From assembly GCA_001599595.1 (NCBI GenBank), contig BCHH01000019.1, positions 312,411 through 376,410 of the forward strand: a stretch of 64,000 nucleotides of DNA. The letters run 5' to 3'. The translations under genes were made by a program, and so were the position numbers. Origin of the DNA: Beverwykella pulmonaria (taxonomy: Eukaryota > Ascomycota > Dothideomycetes > Pleosporales > Melanommataceae). Shown one piece after another: positions 10,867 through 22,015 of this stretch (position 1 is the stretch's first letter; every line of letters begins with the position of its first letter). Under the pieces are notes generated by a model. The model saw nothing but the letters and a program-made list of their open reading frames with translations. It was not told the DNA's origin and ran no database searches.

Positions 10867-12581
10867 ATGTCCATGATTACGGCGACAACATGGGTGCCGC
10901 GGGGATTCGCGGCGCCCTTCCCATCCAAGTATGTCTTCGACGAGGACGAGTACGCCCGCATATCGAAGCTCGCGAAGCTGCAGCTCGACGATGCGAAGGA
11001 GGATCTGGAGGAGGCGCAAAGCGAGAGGAAGGAGAAGAGCAAAAGCAGGAGTAAAGGTGCTTCAGGGAGTTCCGGCAACGCCAAGGAGACAGAGTGCGCC
11101 CCATAGACTCCATGGTCCTATAACCATACTGACGCACCGTAGCGACATCGACGATGACCTCAAAGAGTACGATTTAGAGCACTACGATGACGACGAAGAA
11201 GACGAGGATGGCGAGGGCGATACCATGGCCATGTTCGGCAACACGAAAAACCTCGTCTTCCACGAGAACAACGACGACGACCCCTACATCACAATGAAAG
11301 AGCAGGATGACGACGACGACGAGCGCGAAGAGCTGCAGATTCTCGCAACGGACAACCTGGTACTGGCCGGGAGGATCGAGGACGAGGTAGCCCATCTAGA
11401 GGTATACGTTTACGAGGACGAGGCAGACAATCTCTACGTACACCACGACATCATGCTCCCCGCCATTCCCCTCGCCGTAGAGTGGATCGACCTCCCCGTG
11501 GGGAAGCCGAATGCCGACACAGATGCAAGGGGCAACTTCGTCGCAATTGGTACCATGGAACCTGATATTGAGCTCTGGAACTTGGACCTCGTGGACAGCA
11601 TGTACCCAGATGCGATTCTAGGCCAAGGGGGTGACGACGATGCAACTAGCACCGAGAAGCCAAAAAAGAAGAAGAAAAAGAAGTCGAAGAAATCCAACGA
11701 CGACTATCACGTCGACGCTGTGCTCTCGCTCTCAGCCAACCGCCTTCACCGCAACCTCCTGGCCTCTTCCTCGGCAGATAAGACCATCAAATTGTGGGAT
11801 CTAAACACCACCAAGTGCGCCAAGTCATATTCGTACCACACAGATAAAGTCTGCTCAGTCACATGGCATCCTGTCGAGTCTACCGTGCTTCTCAGCGGTA
11901 GCTACGATCGAACGGTGGTGGCGGCCGACATGCGAGCCCCTGAAGCAAAGGCTCCGCGATGGGGTGTGGAGAGCGATGTCGAGACGGTTCGGTGGAATCC
12001 TCACGACCCGAACTACTTCTATGTGAGTACAGTAGCAAGCTTGCGGAAGCTGATAGCTAACCATCGTATAGGTGTCGACTGAAAATGGCATGGTCCATTA
12101 CCACGATGCGCGAAACGCACCAGCAGACCCATCGGCCTCGAAGCCAGTGTGGGTACTGCAAGCACACGATGAATCGATTGCGTCTTTCGATATCAACCCC
12201 ATTATTCCTGGTTTCCTCGTCACGGGCTCAACAGACAAGCAAGTGAAGCTGTGGAACGTCCAAGACAGTGGGCCTAGCATGGTGGTCTCACGAGACTTGG
12301 GCGTGGGCAAAGTGTTCTCCACCACATTCGCCCCCGACAAAGAGGTAGGATTCCGACTGGCCGTTGCAGGAAGCAAAGGAGCCGTGCAGATTTGGGATAC
12401 GAGTACCAATGCAGCCGTTCGCGCTGCCTTTTCGAATAAAGTGCCTGAGATCAAAGGCGAAATCAAAGAGCGTCTTGTTGGACTGGAAGAGTCAGATACC
12501 GATTCAGACTCTGAAGAGGGCGAGGATGAAGAGGGCGGCGGCGAGAACGGCGGCGAAGGGTGGGAGTCGATGGAAGAGTAG
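10867..12581 (+). CDS. PWP1: Periodic tryptophan protein 1 (WD40 ribosome-biogenesis factor)
   Basis: Three exons (10867-11093, 11143-12022, 12072-12581) encode 538 residues. The N-terminus ([16 protein letters not shown], then [10 protein letters not shown]) and the highly acidic segments that follow are diagnostic of Pwp1. WD40 repeats then run to about residue 490: [39 protein letters not shown] lysine-rich stretch ([10 protein letters not shown]) near residue 255 looks like a nuclear signal, and the C-terminus is acidic. Pwp1 homologues act in pre-rRNA processing of the large subunit and associate with rDNA chromatin. Both introns are 49 nt. Confidence 0.93.
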
Positions 12582-14527
12582 GGCCAGTCCTCGGCAATAT
12601 GTCATGTATCTAAAGAGCTGTGGCTATATGCGATACCCTAATCATAGAGGCCACCGCCTCATTCGCCCAACTCGACCATGTGCTGAGCGAAAGTAGCTGG
12701 AGCTGTTACTCGTACACCCTTATACCTCCCTATTCGGGATGGAGTAGCACGATGCAGACACAACTGAAACAAAATCGTATTCCAACTCTTCTAGTACCAA
12801 GCCCCTTTTGAAGGGCGCGGTGAGGCGACACAAAGCTCAATTGATCCTTCCAACTGCTCGCCCGAAGCGCGTGGTAATCCAAGAGGATCTGATTCATTTG
12901 CATTTTGTTTTTGCAACAAAGGCCACATCTACTTGCCAACTTGCCAATGCCACGCCTTCTACCGACGATCCCGCCTGACTCGAGTTCATCAATATTTCCA
13001 GGCGCAGACAAAGAGCTAATGTATAGTTTTCCAGGACACACGTGCGGCTGATCGTCGTCGGTTCCAGTGGTTCCAGTTGATTGAGGTCGCGATCATGCGC
13101 GTGGTGTGATCATCTCAGCTGCGTCTGCAGATGTTTCGAAACTATTAACGCCCGGCGCACGCGAGTCGGGTCGTCAAAACAAAAGCGAGGCGTTGTGATC
13201 GGGGCTCGCCAGCGAGTAGGAGCAGCAGATTTAGCACCGGTACAGGGCTGAGAGCATGACGGTGCAGCTGCACCTAGGGCATCGCCACAACCGTTCACGC
13301 CGAAGAGGAACGGCTCCTCGTCTGATACCCGCGGAGCTTATTGAGCTCGCTCGCTCACCCCTCGACGAGGCTGTCATCGAGGGGAATCAGCGAACCCCAT
13401 GGCTGTGGAGATTTCTGTCCATGGATCGCCGCCGGCCTCCCAAACTCTGTTCGACGCAATCTGTCGACCACCCGTGGCTTCAATGCGGACGACGCCACGT
13501 CCTCACATTGAGGAGACGACGCGTTGCTTTTCTCGAGCTTCCCAATTGTTGAAACGACGGGCAGATATTAATATTCAGCGTTCCATGCAGGGTGGGGCAG
13601 GAACAAGCGAGGGGCGCCCAGCAACTCTCTGACACGTCCTGCGGGCGCCGATTGGGCGGCGCAGAAAACATCCAAGCTCGCTCGCGCCCGTCGAGGCGTC
13701 TCCTGCCCCGTGGTTGGAAGGTTGTTCGCTGCCGCTACCCAATTTTGGGTGTGTGTTGGCCCAACCCTGCACCCACAGATCCTGCCAATCTCAACCCTTC
13801 AAGACGAGCCGCTGCAAGTCAAGCAGCTTTTCAGCGAGCCGTTCCCCTGCATCCGCTGTCTACCTCTGTTCCCTTTCCTTCAGTTCACTCCTCGCTCTCC
13901 TTCCCTTGCGCCACCCTCTTTGGCTTCACTGCAGCCTCTTCACTCTCTTCGCGGCCAGGTTGTTCGCTCCTTACGACATCCAGGCTGGATCCGCTGCGTT
14001 GCACGGCTCACCCCTTCGCTCTTTGACAGACGCCCTTTTTTCCACCATCCAAAACTCTCTTTTTGCCAACTCTTTGCTACTGCTAGCCAGCCGCAAAGAC
14101 TACCTTGGGATCGACTCCTAGACTGACTGAATCGGCTTCCCACACCCTTCCGGCACCAGACCTGCGACTTGCGGCCTCAAGGCAGCACAAGTCCAACCCC
14201 GATTAAACACCGGGTTGCACGCCGACGCCGCACGCGATCCCGACGCAACGTCGCAAAGGCCAGCGTGATCTCTTTTCAGAACGGCCCCTACAGGTCTGCG
14301 ACAGAACGTGCTTCCTTTGCTGCCACTGTCACCAGGTGTGCTGTTTGACTTCGCCAATCGAGTGTCTGCCCGCGCGTGTGTGGTGCTTCATTTAACCGCA
14401 ACCAACACCCCGCATTCCCTGCATCTCGGAGAGCGATCACCGCCTAACCAGGACTACCGGCCCTTAAACCGAATTCTGGCCTTCTTTGAACCATAATTCA
14501 AATCTATCCTCAATCAAATCATTCAAT
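12582..14527. other. Long intergenic region with pyrimidine-rich leader
   Basis: No gene is supported. From about 13780 to 14520 the + strand is very rich in C and T (runs such as CTTTCCTTCAGTTCACTCC). This is the look of a long transcribed 5' leader or core promoter of a filamentous ascomycete gene, here the one starting at 14528. Short open frames in it (for example 13710-14126) have the biased serine/leucine composition expected of such sequence. Confidence 0.4.
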
Positions 14528-15361
14528 ATGTCTCTTGCGCGGGCCGTCACCAAGCGCATGAAGCGGTCAGACGCTCCCAAAACTTCCACTTCTCCTTCCC
14601 AGGAAAAAAACATGAAGAATCCCACACTGCAAATTGATCGATCCAAAATCTCCTCGCCTGTAGCCTTACTCTCGACAACCAATATGCTTAGCTACAACGC
14701 GCCAGATATCGCCACCCTTGGACGTGCTTCGTCTTCGACTTCTTCCACTCACTCGGCCGACGACTCAGATCACAGCACCACCCGCTCGCGCTCTTCCTCG
14801 CATGGCTCCCGGGACACACTGACCGATGCCTCCTCCGTGAGCTCTTCGCCCACTTCACCTGCACCGAACCACCTCTCAGGATACTTCGCCTCTTCCACCA
14901 CCAAGGCTCCCCGGCGGTCGGTATCTTCAGGAAACATGCAGCAGCGGAAATCGGAAACCGTAGAGGCGATACCTGCCATCCCCGAAAGGGCCTTGTCACA
15001 CAGCAAGCGCGCGCACGAGCGTTTGGCTCAGAAGCGGTCCGTGCAGAGCATCAAAACACGCAGCAGCATGAACTCCATCCGATCATCTCGTGAACACCGC
15101 GCCTCCCTCGACATGTTCCGGTCCACCATCGAAGAGGAAAAGGAGGGCCACCCGTTCGGAAAGGAGCTCGAGCAGCTCAACGAAGTAGCCGAGGAATTCG
15201 GCGGCGTCGTCCGAGACGCCGAGATGGAAGCAGACATGGCCGCCATCCGCGAGCGCGGTCTCGCGACCTTTTGCGCCGCCGACTACCTCCAAGAAATCCA
15301 GCCGCTCTTCACTTCGCACTTGGGATATTCACGTATGCCGGGCCCCATGGCCTGGATATGA
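14528..15361 (+). CDS. Conserved fungal protein of unknown function, serine-rich
   Basis: The single exon encodes 277 residues if the second in-frame ATG (MSLARAVTKRMKRS) is used; an earlier one at 14486 would add 14 residues. The first two thirds are serine-rich and basic and look disordered. The last 70 residues form a compact region: EELxxLNEVAEEFGG, then RERGLATFCAADYLQEIQPLF. I recall this arrangement at the C-terminus of an uncharacterised Pezizomycotina family. The preceding kilobase has a long pyrimidine-rich leader, which suggests a regulated mRNA. No catalytic motif is visible. Confidence 0.75.
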   Translation: MSLARAVTKRMKRSDAPKTSTSPSQEKNMKNPTLQIDRSKISSPVALLSTTNMLSYNAPDIATLGRASSSTSSTHSADDSDHSTTRSRSSSHGSRDTLTDASSVSSSPTSPAPNHLSGYFASSTTKAPRRSVSSGNMQQRKSETVEAIPAIPERALSHSKRAHERLAQKRSVQSIKTRSSMNSIRSSREHRASLDMFRSTIEEEKEGHPFGKELEQLNEVAEEFGGVVRDAEMEADMAAIRERGLATFCAADYLQEIQPLFTSHLGYSRMPGPMAWI

Positions 15362-16162
15362 GCGGAGCGGAATCACAGAGACCGGTTCTCTTCTCCTCTT
15401 GTGTCTTCCAGTCTCCCCTTGCTCGATACCATCCTTCACTGTACATATTTTCATTTTTAGTGGCTTCATCCAATCATTTCTCGACATAATTTTATCTGGC
15501 TAGTGCGCCGTGGTGGAAGGGCGTTCTTGGATGAAAATGTCTGGCCGCCGGGCCTTGGGAGGTGTGGAGACCTCCCGTTCTCTCATTTACGAATCTTATC
15601 TGGGTATGAGGTATGGGGGGTACTGTTTGGAGCGAGGCAGCGGGATACGTGGCTTGTGTAATGGACAGCGAGACTGGACATGTTGGTCACATCTTCTCGA
15701 ACGATACACCACAATGGAACAATAACTTGATATGAAACTCGTGCCTAAATTTGCTTTATTTTTGGTGGTGTGGGACATGGCTTTGCTTGTGATCTTTGAA
15801 CCACGGTGGACCTGGTTAGAGCTCGGTAATTGACTTGCCGAAGCGCGTGGGCTGGAGGGGAAGGTGTCAAAGGTGTCATGTGGAAGCCGAAGGCGTCCGT
15901 CTGCATTGTAGATTAGTCCCAGATGCATGTCGAGGTGGGAATAAGGTGTCCGGGCCTTTTTGGGCGGGTAGGCGGGGGGCATGCATGACATGAAAAAGTT
16001 AGGCTGCGTTGGGACAGGCGCTTGTCGCTAGTGTTCACATGGTCTTCTACATTCCCACAGAGACCGCCCTACAAGTTTTCGAAACACTAGAAAACAATGG
16101 AGGAGCTTCACGGCCTTCTCTTATCCTTCCAGATATCTGCCCAGCGGCCCAGCCAGTATTCA
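15362..16162. other. Convergent intergenic region
   Basis: The stretch lies between two convergent genes. An open frame on the minus strand at 15596-15991 has no recognisable features, and no other gene is supported. Confidence 0.45.
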
Positions 16163-18144
16163 CTACACGGGACTGCCGTCTTTTGCAACACCCCGACGCC
16201 TTTTCAAGAGGGTGACAACTCGCTCGCGCAATCCACCCAGTAGTACTCGATAGTACCATAGAGCGATAGTGAGAAACGTCAATACCAAGACGATCCCGAT
16301 GAACGGCCAGAAGAGCGCAGTGAGCTTCGGTCCTCCCGATTCGCTTACCCCGAAGACCTGGCTTGAAAATATTCCCTAACGGACAGGTCAGTGTACTTAC
16401 TCCAAGCAAGGCCTAAGACGCACTTACTCCAACGAACGTCCCTGGGAGGAAGATCATAGTCAAGATCGTAATGGCTTTGATAGAGGAGCTGTCATGCGCC
16501 ATCTTGAATGCGATATCGACGTTCGCGGCACTATCCTGCTGGGTGACTACGTTGAAGACCTGATACCAGCATGTTAGCCGAAGAATATGTCACCCCGTCT
16601 ATCCCGTGGTCTTACAAAATTCATCGCAGTGTCCTTTCGAGCCTTGTAGCTCACTAGCCAGTTTCGTTGGCACTGCATAGACTTGAGTGTGTACTTCAGA
16701 GCGTCTTCAGTCGCCCTAACGGCCCCTGTGTCGGACACGATCCCTTCTAGCTCCGTAAACTGCTTGAAGCCATCTAACATCTCTTCACAGAGCTTAATCG
16801 ACATGTCGGCATTCGCAATCCCGGTATCGGCCGTCTGAGATACGAGATGTAATTCTTTCGTGATGTTTTCAAGCATCAAACGCTCTGCTAAGTTGCTTTG
16901 GAGGCTCTGCATCTCGATTTGCTTCTTGGTTGGCTGCTCAGAGTAGTCGTTCACTTTCCGAATCTGATCCATCAATCGCTCTCGAACGGATTGGACGTAG
17001 TCCTGTGAATGTGTGAACGCTATTCCAGACATAATTGCGTGGAGAGAGAAAGGACTACTGGCAACGCTTTTCAAGACGGAGTGTCGTTCGGATACAGTAC
17101 TGTCAGGAGGTGTCAAGATTTCCTTCACAGAAGAGATCCAGTCTTCACTTTTTGACGTCGCAATGAAGTACGTGGAGAGTCGATTTTGCGCATTGTAGTG
17201 GAGGTGTACGGAGCAAGGGGAGCGATGGACATTCTTGTCGTATCGAGATTTCTGGGTCCACCGTGGATGCTGGCAACAGAATTCTATACAAAGTGAGCTG
17301 CTAACCCAGAGCTATAAAATAAATCGAAATAATTACCATATGTGCTTCCCTCTTTCTTCGTGCTTGAGCGGGCTGCGAAGGCCGACCAGTAATCGGGTAA
17401 TCCAAGCATTCGCGGCAGCCAGCTGCCGTGGATTCCAAGACGTTTGAACAGCCACTTGACTGATTCACGTGACATGCTAATCTGGTGCCCGTAGGTACCA
17501 AGAGGTTGGCGATCAAGATATACTACACTGGGCACCAATTAGCTAGTGACTGCAGCTCCATAGAGCAAGACCGAACTTACAATGCTAGCAGCTTTGGCCT
17601 ACCGCATGAACAATAGTACATTTCCTAACTACCATGAGTCGCAGAACTGATTAAGCGTGGTTTTAGAACTTGCCTCTGTGACGATCTCGATCTGCTTCTC
17701 ATCTTGGCCGGAAAGCCATTCTAGTAGATCATCAATCAAAATAACCCGCTAAGAATGCAGAACTTTAAAAACCAGAAAGAAGCACTCACCAAATCCACGG
17801 CAACAACCTCTGAGAACATCGACCGCGGATTTTTCTCGAAAGTTCTCCTGCTTCTGAAATATCTGCGCTTCAGTGCGTACTGAACATGGAAGGAGGAAAG
17901 AATTCTCCGTCTCAACGCTATTCTGAGGACCATCAGAGTATGATTTCTGTTCCTCGTCGATGCTTGGAATATCAATACTTGGCAGCTGCTTTAGCCTCAA
18001 CTCCTCGATCTCAGTGGGAGATACAGCCGTTGATGCGTTACTGAAGCCTGAAGAATGCTTTCGAATAGAAGGCCGCTCTGTTGGTGAAGGCGGCAGTTGG
18101 TGCTGAGGCCGTTCGGTGAGAGTGGACATGGCGAAGATATGCAA
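16163..18144 (-). CDS. CorA-like membrane protein
   Basis: Eight exons assemble in phase to about 546 residues starting at 18129 (MSTLTERP; an alternative ATG lies at 18144): 18129-17917, 17879-17790, 17748-17633, 17598-17581, 17527-17337, 17283-16616, 16559-16428, 16375-16163. The order is a polar, Ser/Pro-rich N-terminus; a conserved soluble part (VILIDDLLEWL, YLDRQPLGTYG, GLPDYWSAFAARS); a helical region with ADTGIANADMSIKLCEEML; and two C-terminal membrane helices (IKAITILTMIFLPGTFVG and FWPFIGIVLVLTFLTIALW) with a basic tail. The paired C-terminal helices, with the helix-1 sequence TILTxIFLPGTFV, are typical of the fungal CorA-like Mg2+ transporter superfamily, but the GMN selectivity motif is not present. 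Transport is therefore not assured. Three introns are only 34, 37 and 41 nt. Confidence 0.8.
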
Positions 18145-18189
18145 CGAAAAAAGGGGAAATATTCCGACACTTAGCCATCTGGAACGGTG

Positions 18190-18633
18190 TCAAATACAAG
18201 TACTTATAGCGAATTGCAGTGTGACAGCTCTGTGTGATGCGAACATGTTGACGTCGACGGCAGATGTGAAGGCATTGTGGCGTGCTTCCTTTCGTCTAAC
18301 TGGTCGAGCCTCATATGGAGGACTGACTATATCGCGTCCGCAGTCTCCAATCATACTTCGGGGTTCGAAGCCTTGTGTTAATATCTCGTCTTCATGGGAT
18401 TGTTCAGCTTCCCCATCAAACTCGCCTCGCTAGACAAATGCAGACGCTGGACTCATACGCCTGCTACTGTAGCCTGCTGGCGTTCCAACCGTAGGACAAT
18501 ATACTGCTGTCGGATAAATTTGACAGACAACTTGTAGTTCATCCTCGTAGGCAACGAACTCGCTGAGCATGGCATGAGCATCCAGCCACAAGCCCGCATG
18601 TCGTCGAATCAGCTTCGCGATATTCGATGCCAT
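18190..18633 (-). pseudogene. 148-codon frame split by one in-frame TAG
   Basis: A frame starting MASNIAKLIRRHAGLW runs 67 codons to a TAG (18430-18432). It then continues open in the same frame for another 79 codons (RGEFDGEAEQSHEDEILTQG) to a TGA at 18190. Both halves have protein-like composition. I found no intron with good sites that removes the TAG while keeping frame; a weak GTTGGA donor would do it. It may be a pseudogene, a weakly spliced gene or chance. No family is recognised. It lies just upstream of the CorA-like gene on the same strand. Confidence 0.3.
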
Positions 18634-18998
18634 GAATAATATTTCGGTTCAGTTTCGTATCTTGTGTAACTTGAGAGTCTCCCGACGGGCTGAGGAGGCG
18701 TCAGTGCGTCTATTGTGTATCACCTACCATCAGGCTGTATTTGCTATTTCCCTTCCGAATTCATCCGATTGAGGATTTTAGTTGTCGAGGATAGTACTAT
18801 AGCCCTTTTTTTTGTCCACATAGACGTATCATCTGTTTCAAATCAATTCGAGAATGGTTATATTCGATAAAGCAGTTTCTTGCGATTTTCTTATAGTAAA
18901 AACTTTCGGATCGGCGAAATATTCTTCCATCATCGGCCAAAAGTTTTAGAGCACCTTACATCTTCAACACCTTAATCCAAACCACAACAATATCCACC
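18634..18998. other. Intergenic, AT-rich promoter region
   Basis: The stretch holds the promoter of the mL54 gene. It is AT-rich and no further features were seen. Confidence 0.4.
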
Positions 18999-19801
18999 AT
19001 GCTCTGTCGAAACTGCCTACGGGCTGCTGCGCGTCGCCATCCCTCCAAATTCTCCTCCTCGTCAATCCCACGCTTCCTCGCTACCCCCAGCAATACCAAC
19101 TCGGCCATGTACTCCACCACCGCACCTCCACCTTCATCCGCACCACCACACCCCACGTCGCACCCTCCTCCCGCCCCAAACTCGAAATCCACCGCACAAA
19201 CCCTCGGTGAAAAATTGCCGCCATCACCAACACCAGCGAAGAAAGATGGGTCGAAAGACGCTGGGAAGAGCCATTTGGTGAAGAGCTCGATCCCGGCTGG
19301 AACACCGTTGAAAGGTTTGAATTTCTTAAAGAATCAGGGTGATCCGATTGCTATGGCGGATGAGGAGTACCCGGATTGGCTGTGGACGGTGCTGGAGAAG
19401 CAGGAGAAGAAAGGCGAGGCTGCTGCTGCGGGTGATTTATTCTGTATGTTGCACATCTCACTGTACCCCAATATGTAGGGTCCAGCTCGCAACCTAGCCT
19501 CTTGGGTAGCATATGGAGTGGCTTCTACACTTGTAATTGCGCCAACTAACCTCCCCCAGCAAAATCAAAAAAACAGCGGCGCGTAGCCGCAAAACGCCTA
19601 CGCAAAGAACAACTCGCGAACCCTGAGCTCCTAGTACCTAAAGTCCCCATCTACGAGCAGACGATTGATCTGCCGGCTGGTGATGGTACGGTAGAGGGCG
19701 CGGTACAGGCAGCGGAGGCAAGAGAGGAGTTGAGGAAGGCGATGCGGCAGAAGAGACGGGCGTCGATTAAGGAGAATAATTTCTTGAGGGCTATGCGGTA
19801 G
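18999..19801 (+). CDS. MRPL37: Mitochondrial large-subunit ribosomal protein mL54
   Basis: Two exons (18999-19443, 19560-19801) encode 228 residues. The N-terminus (MLCRNCLRAAARRHPSKFSSS) is a basic, hydroxylated mitochondrial presequence, followed by a proline-rich linker. The family signature is in the middle: SSIPAGTPLKGLNFLKN, then DEEYPDWLWTVL, followed by a Lys/Arg-rich region (KSKKQRRVAAKRLRKE) and a C-terminal RRASIKENNFLRAMR. These match mL54 (yeast Mrpl37), a structural protein of the mitoribosome. The intron is 116 nt, longer than most here. Length is normal for fungi, which carry an extended N-terminus. Confidence 0.92.
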
Positions 19802-20283
19802 AAAGGTGGAATGAGAGGGTGCTGAAGAAGTTGTGGCATGGTCTAAGGACCATGTATGGATATGGGGGGTGTACAGTTGTAGGCTACACTTCTTGGCGTA
19901 AACAGCCCAATACTACTTCTATTCAGCAAAGCATATTTTCCAAGCGTTTCGTTGAACTCGTTGCAAGGATCTCACGCAGGTGGTGAACTGAACTTTCACG
20001 TCATGTTCTCATTTTCTTACAGATGCGCGCTATTGACTACAGGTATACAGTTACTCCAAGCCGACGCCGCAATACATTAATAAGAAAAACTGTGCAGTCT
20101 ATAGAAACAAAAGGCAGCGCTATGCCAGTTACATGTGCATATAGATCAAGATGAACATGACCGGGGACTGTGATAAGGATAGGGAAGGCTATAAGTAAGC
20201 GTAACTGGATTGTCATAGTATCAATCTGCTAGTCGCGACTTTGGCCGTGGTCGTGGTCGCGATTGCATGACGGCTCTCAGCGC
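19802..20283. other. Convergent 3' flanks
   Basis: The stretch lies between the convergent mL54 and DUF2417 genes. No coding signal was seen. Confidence 0.5.
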
Positions 20284-22015
20284 TTAATTCGGTGTCTTCG
20301 TCTTTGCTGCCTTCTTCACCAAGCTCCCCAGTCTCTTCTCCATAATATTCCTCCCTTCCAACGTCCTCCACACCTGGTGGGGGGCTTTGTTAACTACATC
20401 CCAAGACACGAGGTTATCGGTCAACGTGGTTAGATCTTTCTGTTTCCGCTCCCACTCGCTGTCGGTCCTGCACTTGATCCCAGAGCTCACGATCACCAGC
20501 GGCGTCTCTGAGCTCTGGATATTGCGGGCCGAGACAACTTCGTTCTTGGAGAGGGAGTCTGCCACGAGGTTCTCTTGAAGTTGGGCCTTGATGAACTTGC
20601 CGCCTTGGTATGCGTTCCGGCCATAGACGCGATCTTCGCGCGTGCGGCCCTTGAACAGTGCGCCAGTAAGTCGCTCCAGGCCTAGAGGGGATATGATTCC
20701 GTACGCCCAAAGCATGAAACCGCGCCCCGGGCTGCCGATGCGGTGCAGGAGGTCCTCGTGTATGGGGTCGATCAACATAATGCCCGTAACTTGCTTCAGG
20801 TGTCGGGAGCTGAAGATTCGAGATACGATGCTACCTGTTCCGGCGGAGACGAGGATCCAGGGGCCTTCTTCGCCGGCTTTGGCAAGGGCTTCTGAGAGCG
20901 CATCTGCGGACATGCCAGCGGAGTGCGGTGAGGGGGCGTTGTCGGACCACGCATATCCTGGACGATCCCCTGCCGTTACGTTAGCACTACTGCCGTACTT
21001 GAGGTGTTTGAGGTTGCTTACAGTAACAGTATCGCGCAATGGTGCCATTCTGGTATGCGTTGTATACCCAGCGTTCAAAGTCATACTCAGATGGCGTCTC
21101 TCCAGCTTCAAGGATCACGGTGGCGTCTTTCTTATCGTGGGTGTAGCTAACGTTTCCTACGCAGGCGAGATGCACTCCGTATTTGTCGCCGTCCACGAGG
21201 ATGCGCTCGCCAAACATGCCTAGCGTTGCGTCTCGGGATCGGACGCCGAGCGTAAGCGTCATGAGGAGGGCGATAATGATGAAGATGGTCGCAAAGATGG
21301 TTGCCACCGTGACAGCCAGCCATTCTTTGGCAGATCGCCTGGTTTCTGGTCGGCCGGTAAGTCGTTCTTCCTCTTCGCGTTTCCCCCAGGCGACCACTCG
21401 GTCGGTCAGGATACACCACACTGCGATGAAGAAGGCCCATACAACAGAGGCAATCCCCACCCAGCCTTCTTCTGACCGTACCTGTGGAACGGCCAGAATG
21501 ATGATCACGTCGACTAGCAAGAGGACGGAGATGATGGAAGTGGTGACGCGGAGCGCTTTCGCTGGAGCGACAAAGAAGATGACAGCCACGAGCAGATTCC
21601 CAATCGTGAGGCACGTGAAGGCGAAGTCGAAGAATCCTGATCCTCGAGTGTGCATCTTGGGCGGGGAGATGAAGATGGATACTAGTAAGAGTACCCACCA
21701 AAGGAAGGAGATCATAAGGAACAGCACGGTGAAGTAGCGGAGGAAGCGGACCGACCAGAGATTGTACGGGGATACCTGATACTATTAGTATTCATGTCTC
21801 CATAGCTTGCATAACTTCTGGATGCTTACCGCCGGGTCATCAGGATCGAGATATCCGTCCGAGTTGGGAGCTCTTGGGCGCTCAATCAGTCTTGTTCGCT
21901 CATTCGGCTCTTGCCGCTCATAACTTCTTCTTGACGCGGGGCGGCCGTTGTGATCCTCCTCTGCGGGCTGCTCGCCATCTGCCAGGCGATCATTCTTGGA
22001 TGCCCACATGGTCAT
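20284..22015 (-). CDS. DUF2417 multi-pass membrane protein with alpha/beta-hydrolase fold
   Basis: Three exons (22015-21830, 21775-21022, 20969-20284) encode 541 residues. After a polar N-terminus (NERTRLIERP) come about six hydrophobic helices: LFLMISFLWWVLLLVSIF, FAFTCLTIGNLLVAVIFF, SIISVLLLVDVIIILAV, IASVVWAFFIAVWCIL and VATIFATIFIIIALLMTL. The soluble C-terminal half looks like an alpha/beta hydrolase (GPWILVSAGTGSIVSRIF, GIMLIDPIHEDLL, GRTREDRVYGRNAYQGGK). This order is the fungal DUF2417 family, sometimes labelled a mitochondrial integral membrane protein. The expected nucleophile elbow reads SAGTGSI instead of GxSxG, so it may not be an active hydrolase. Substrate and role are unknown. 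Confidence 0.85.

Noticed and set aside
10672..11019. 116-codon upstream extension of the PRP16 frame
   Set aside because: It overlaps PWP1 coding sequence on the other strand, lacks family similarity, and a typical fungal N-terminus starts at [11 protein letters not shown].
13592..14126. Open frames of 135-144 codons in the leader of the 14528 gene
   Set aside because: They translate a pyrimidine-rich leader into Ser/Leu/Pro-rich sequence in several frames at once, without motifs.
20642..21223. 193-codon + strand frame
   Set aside because: It is antisense to the DUF2417 gene, whose exons and introns are well supported.
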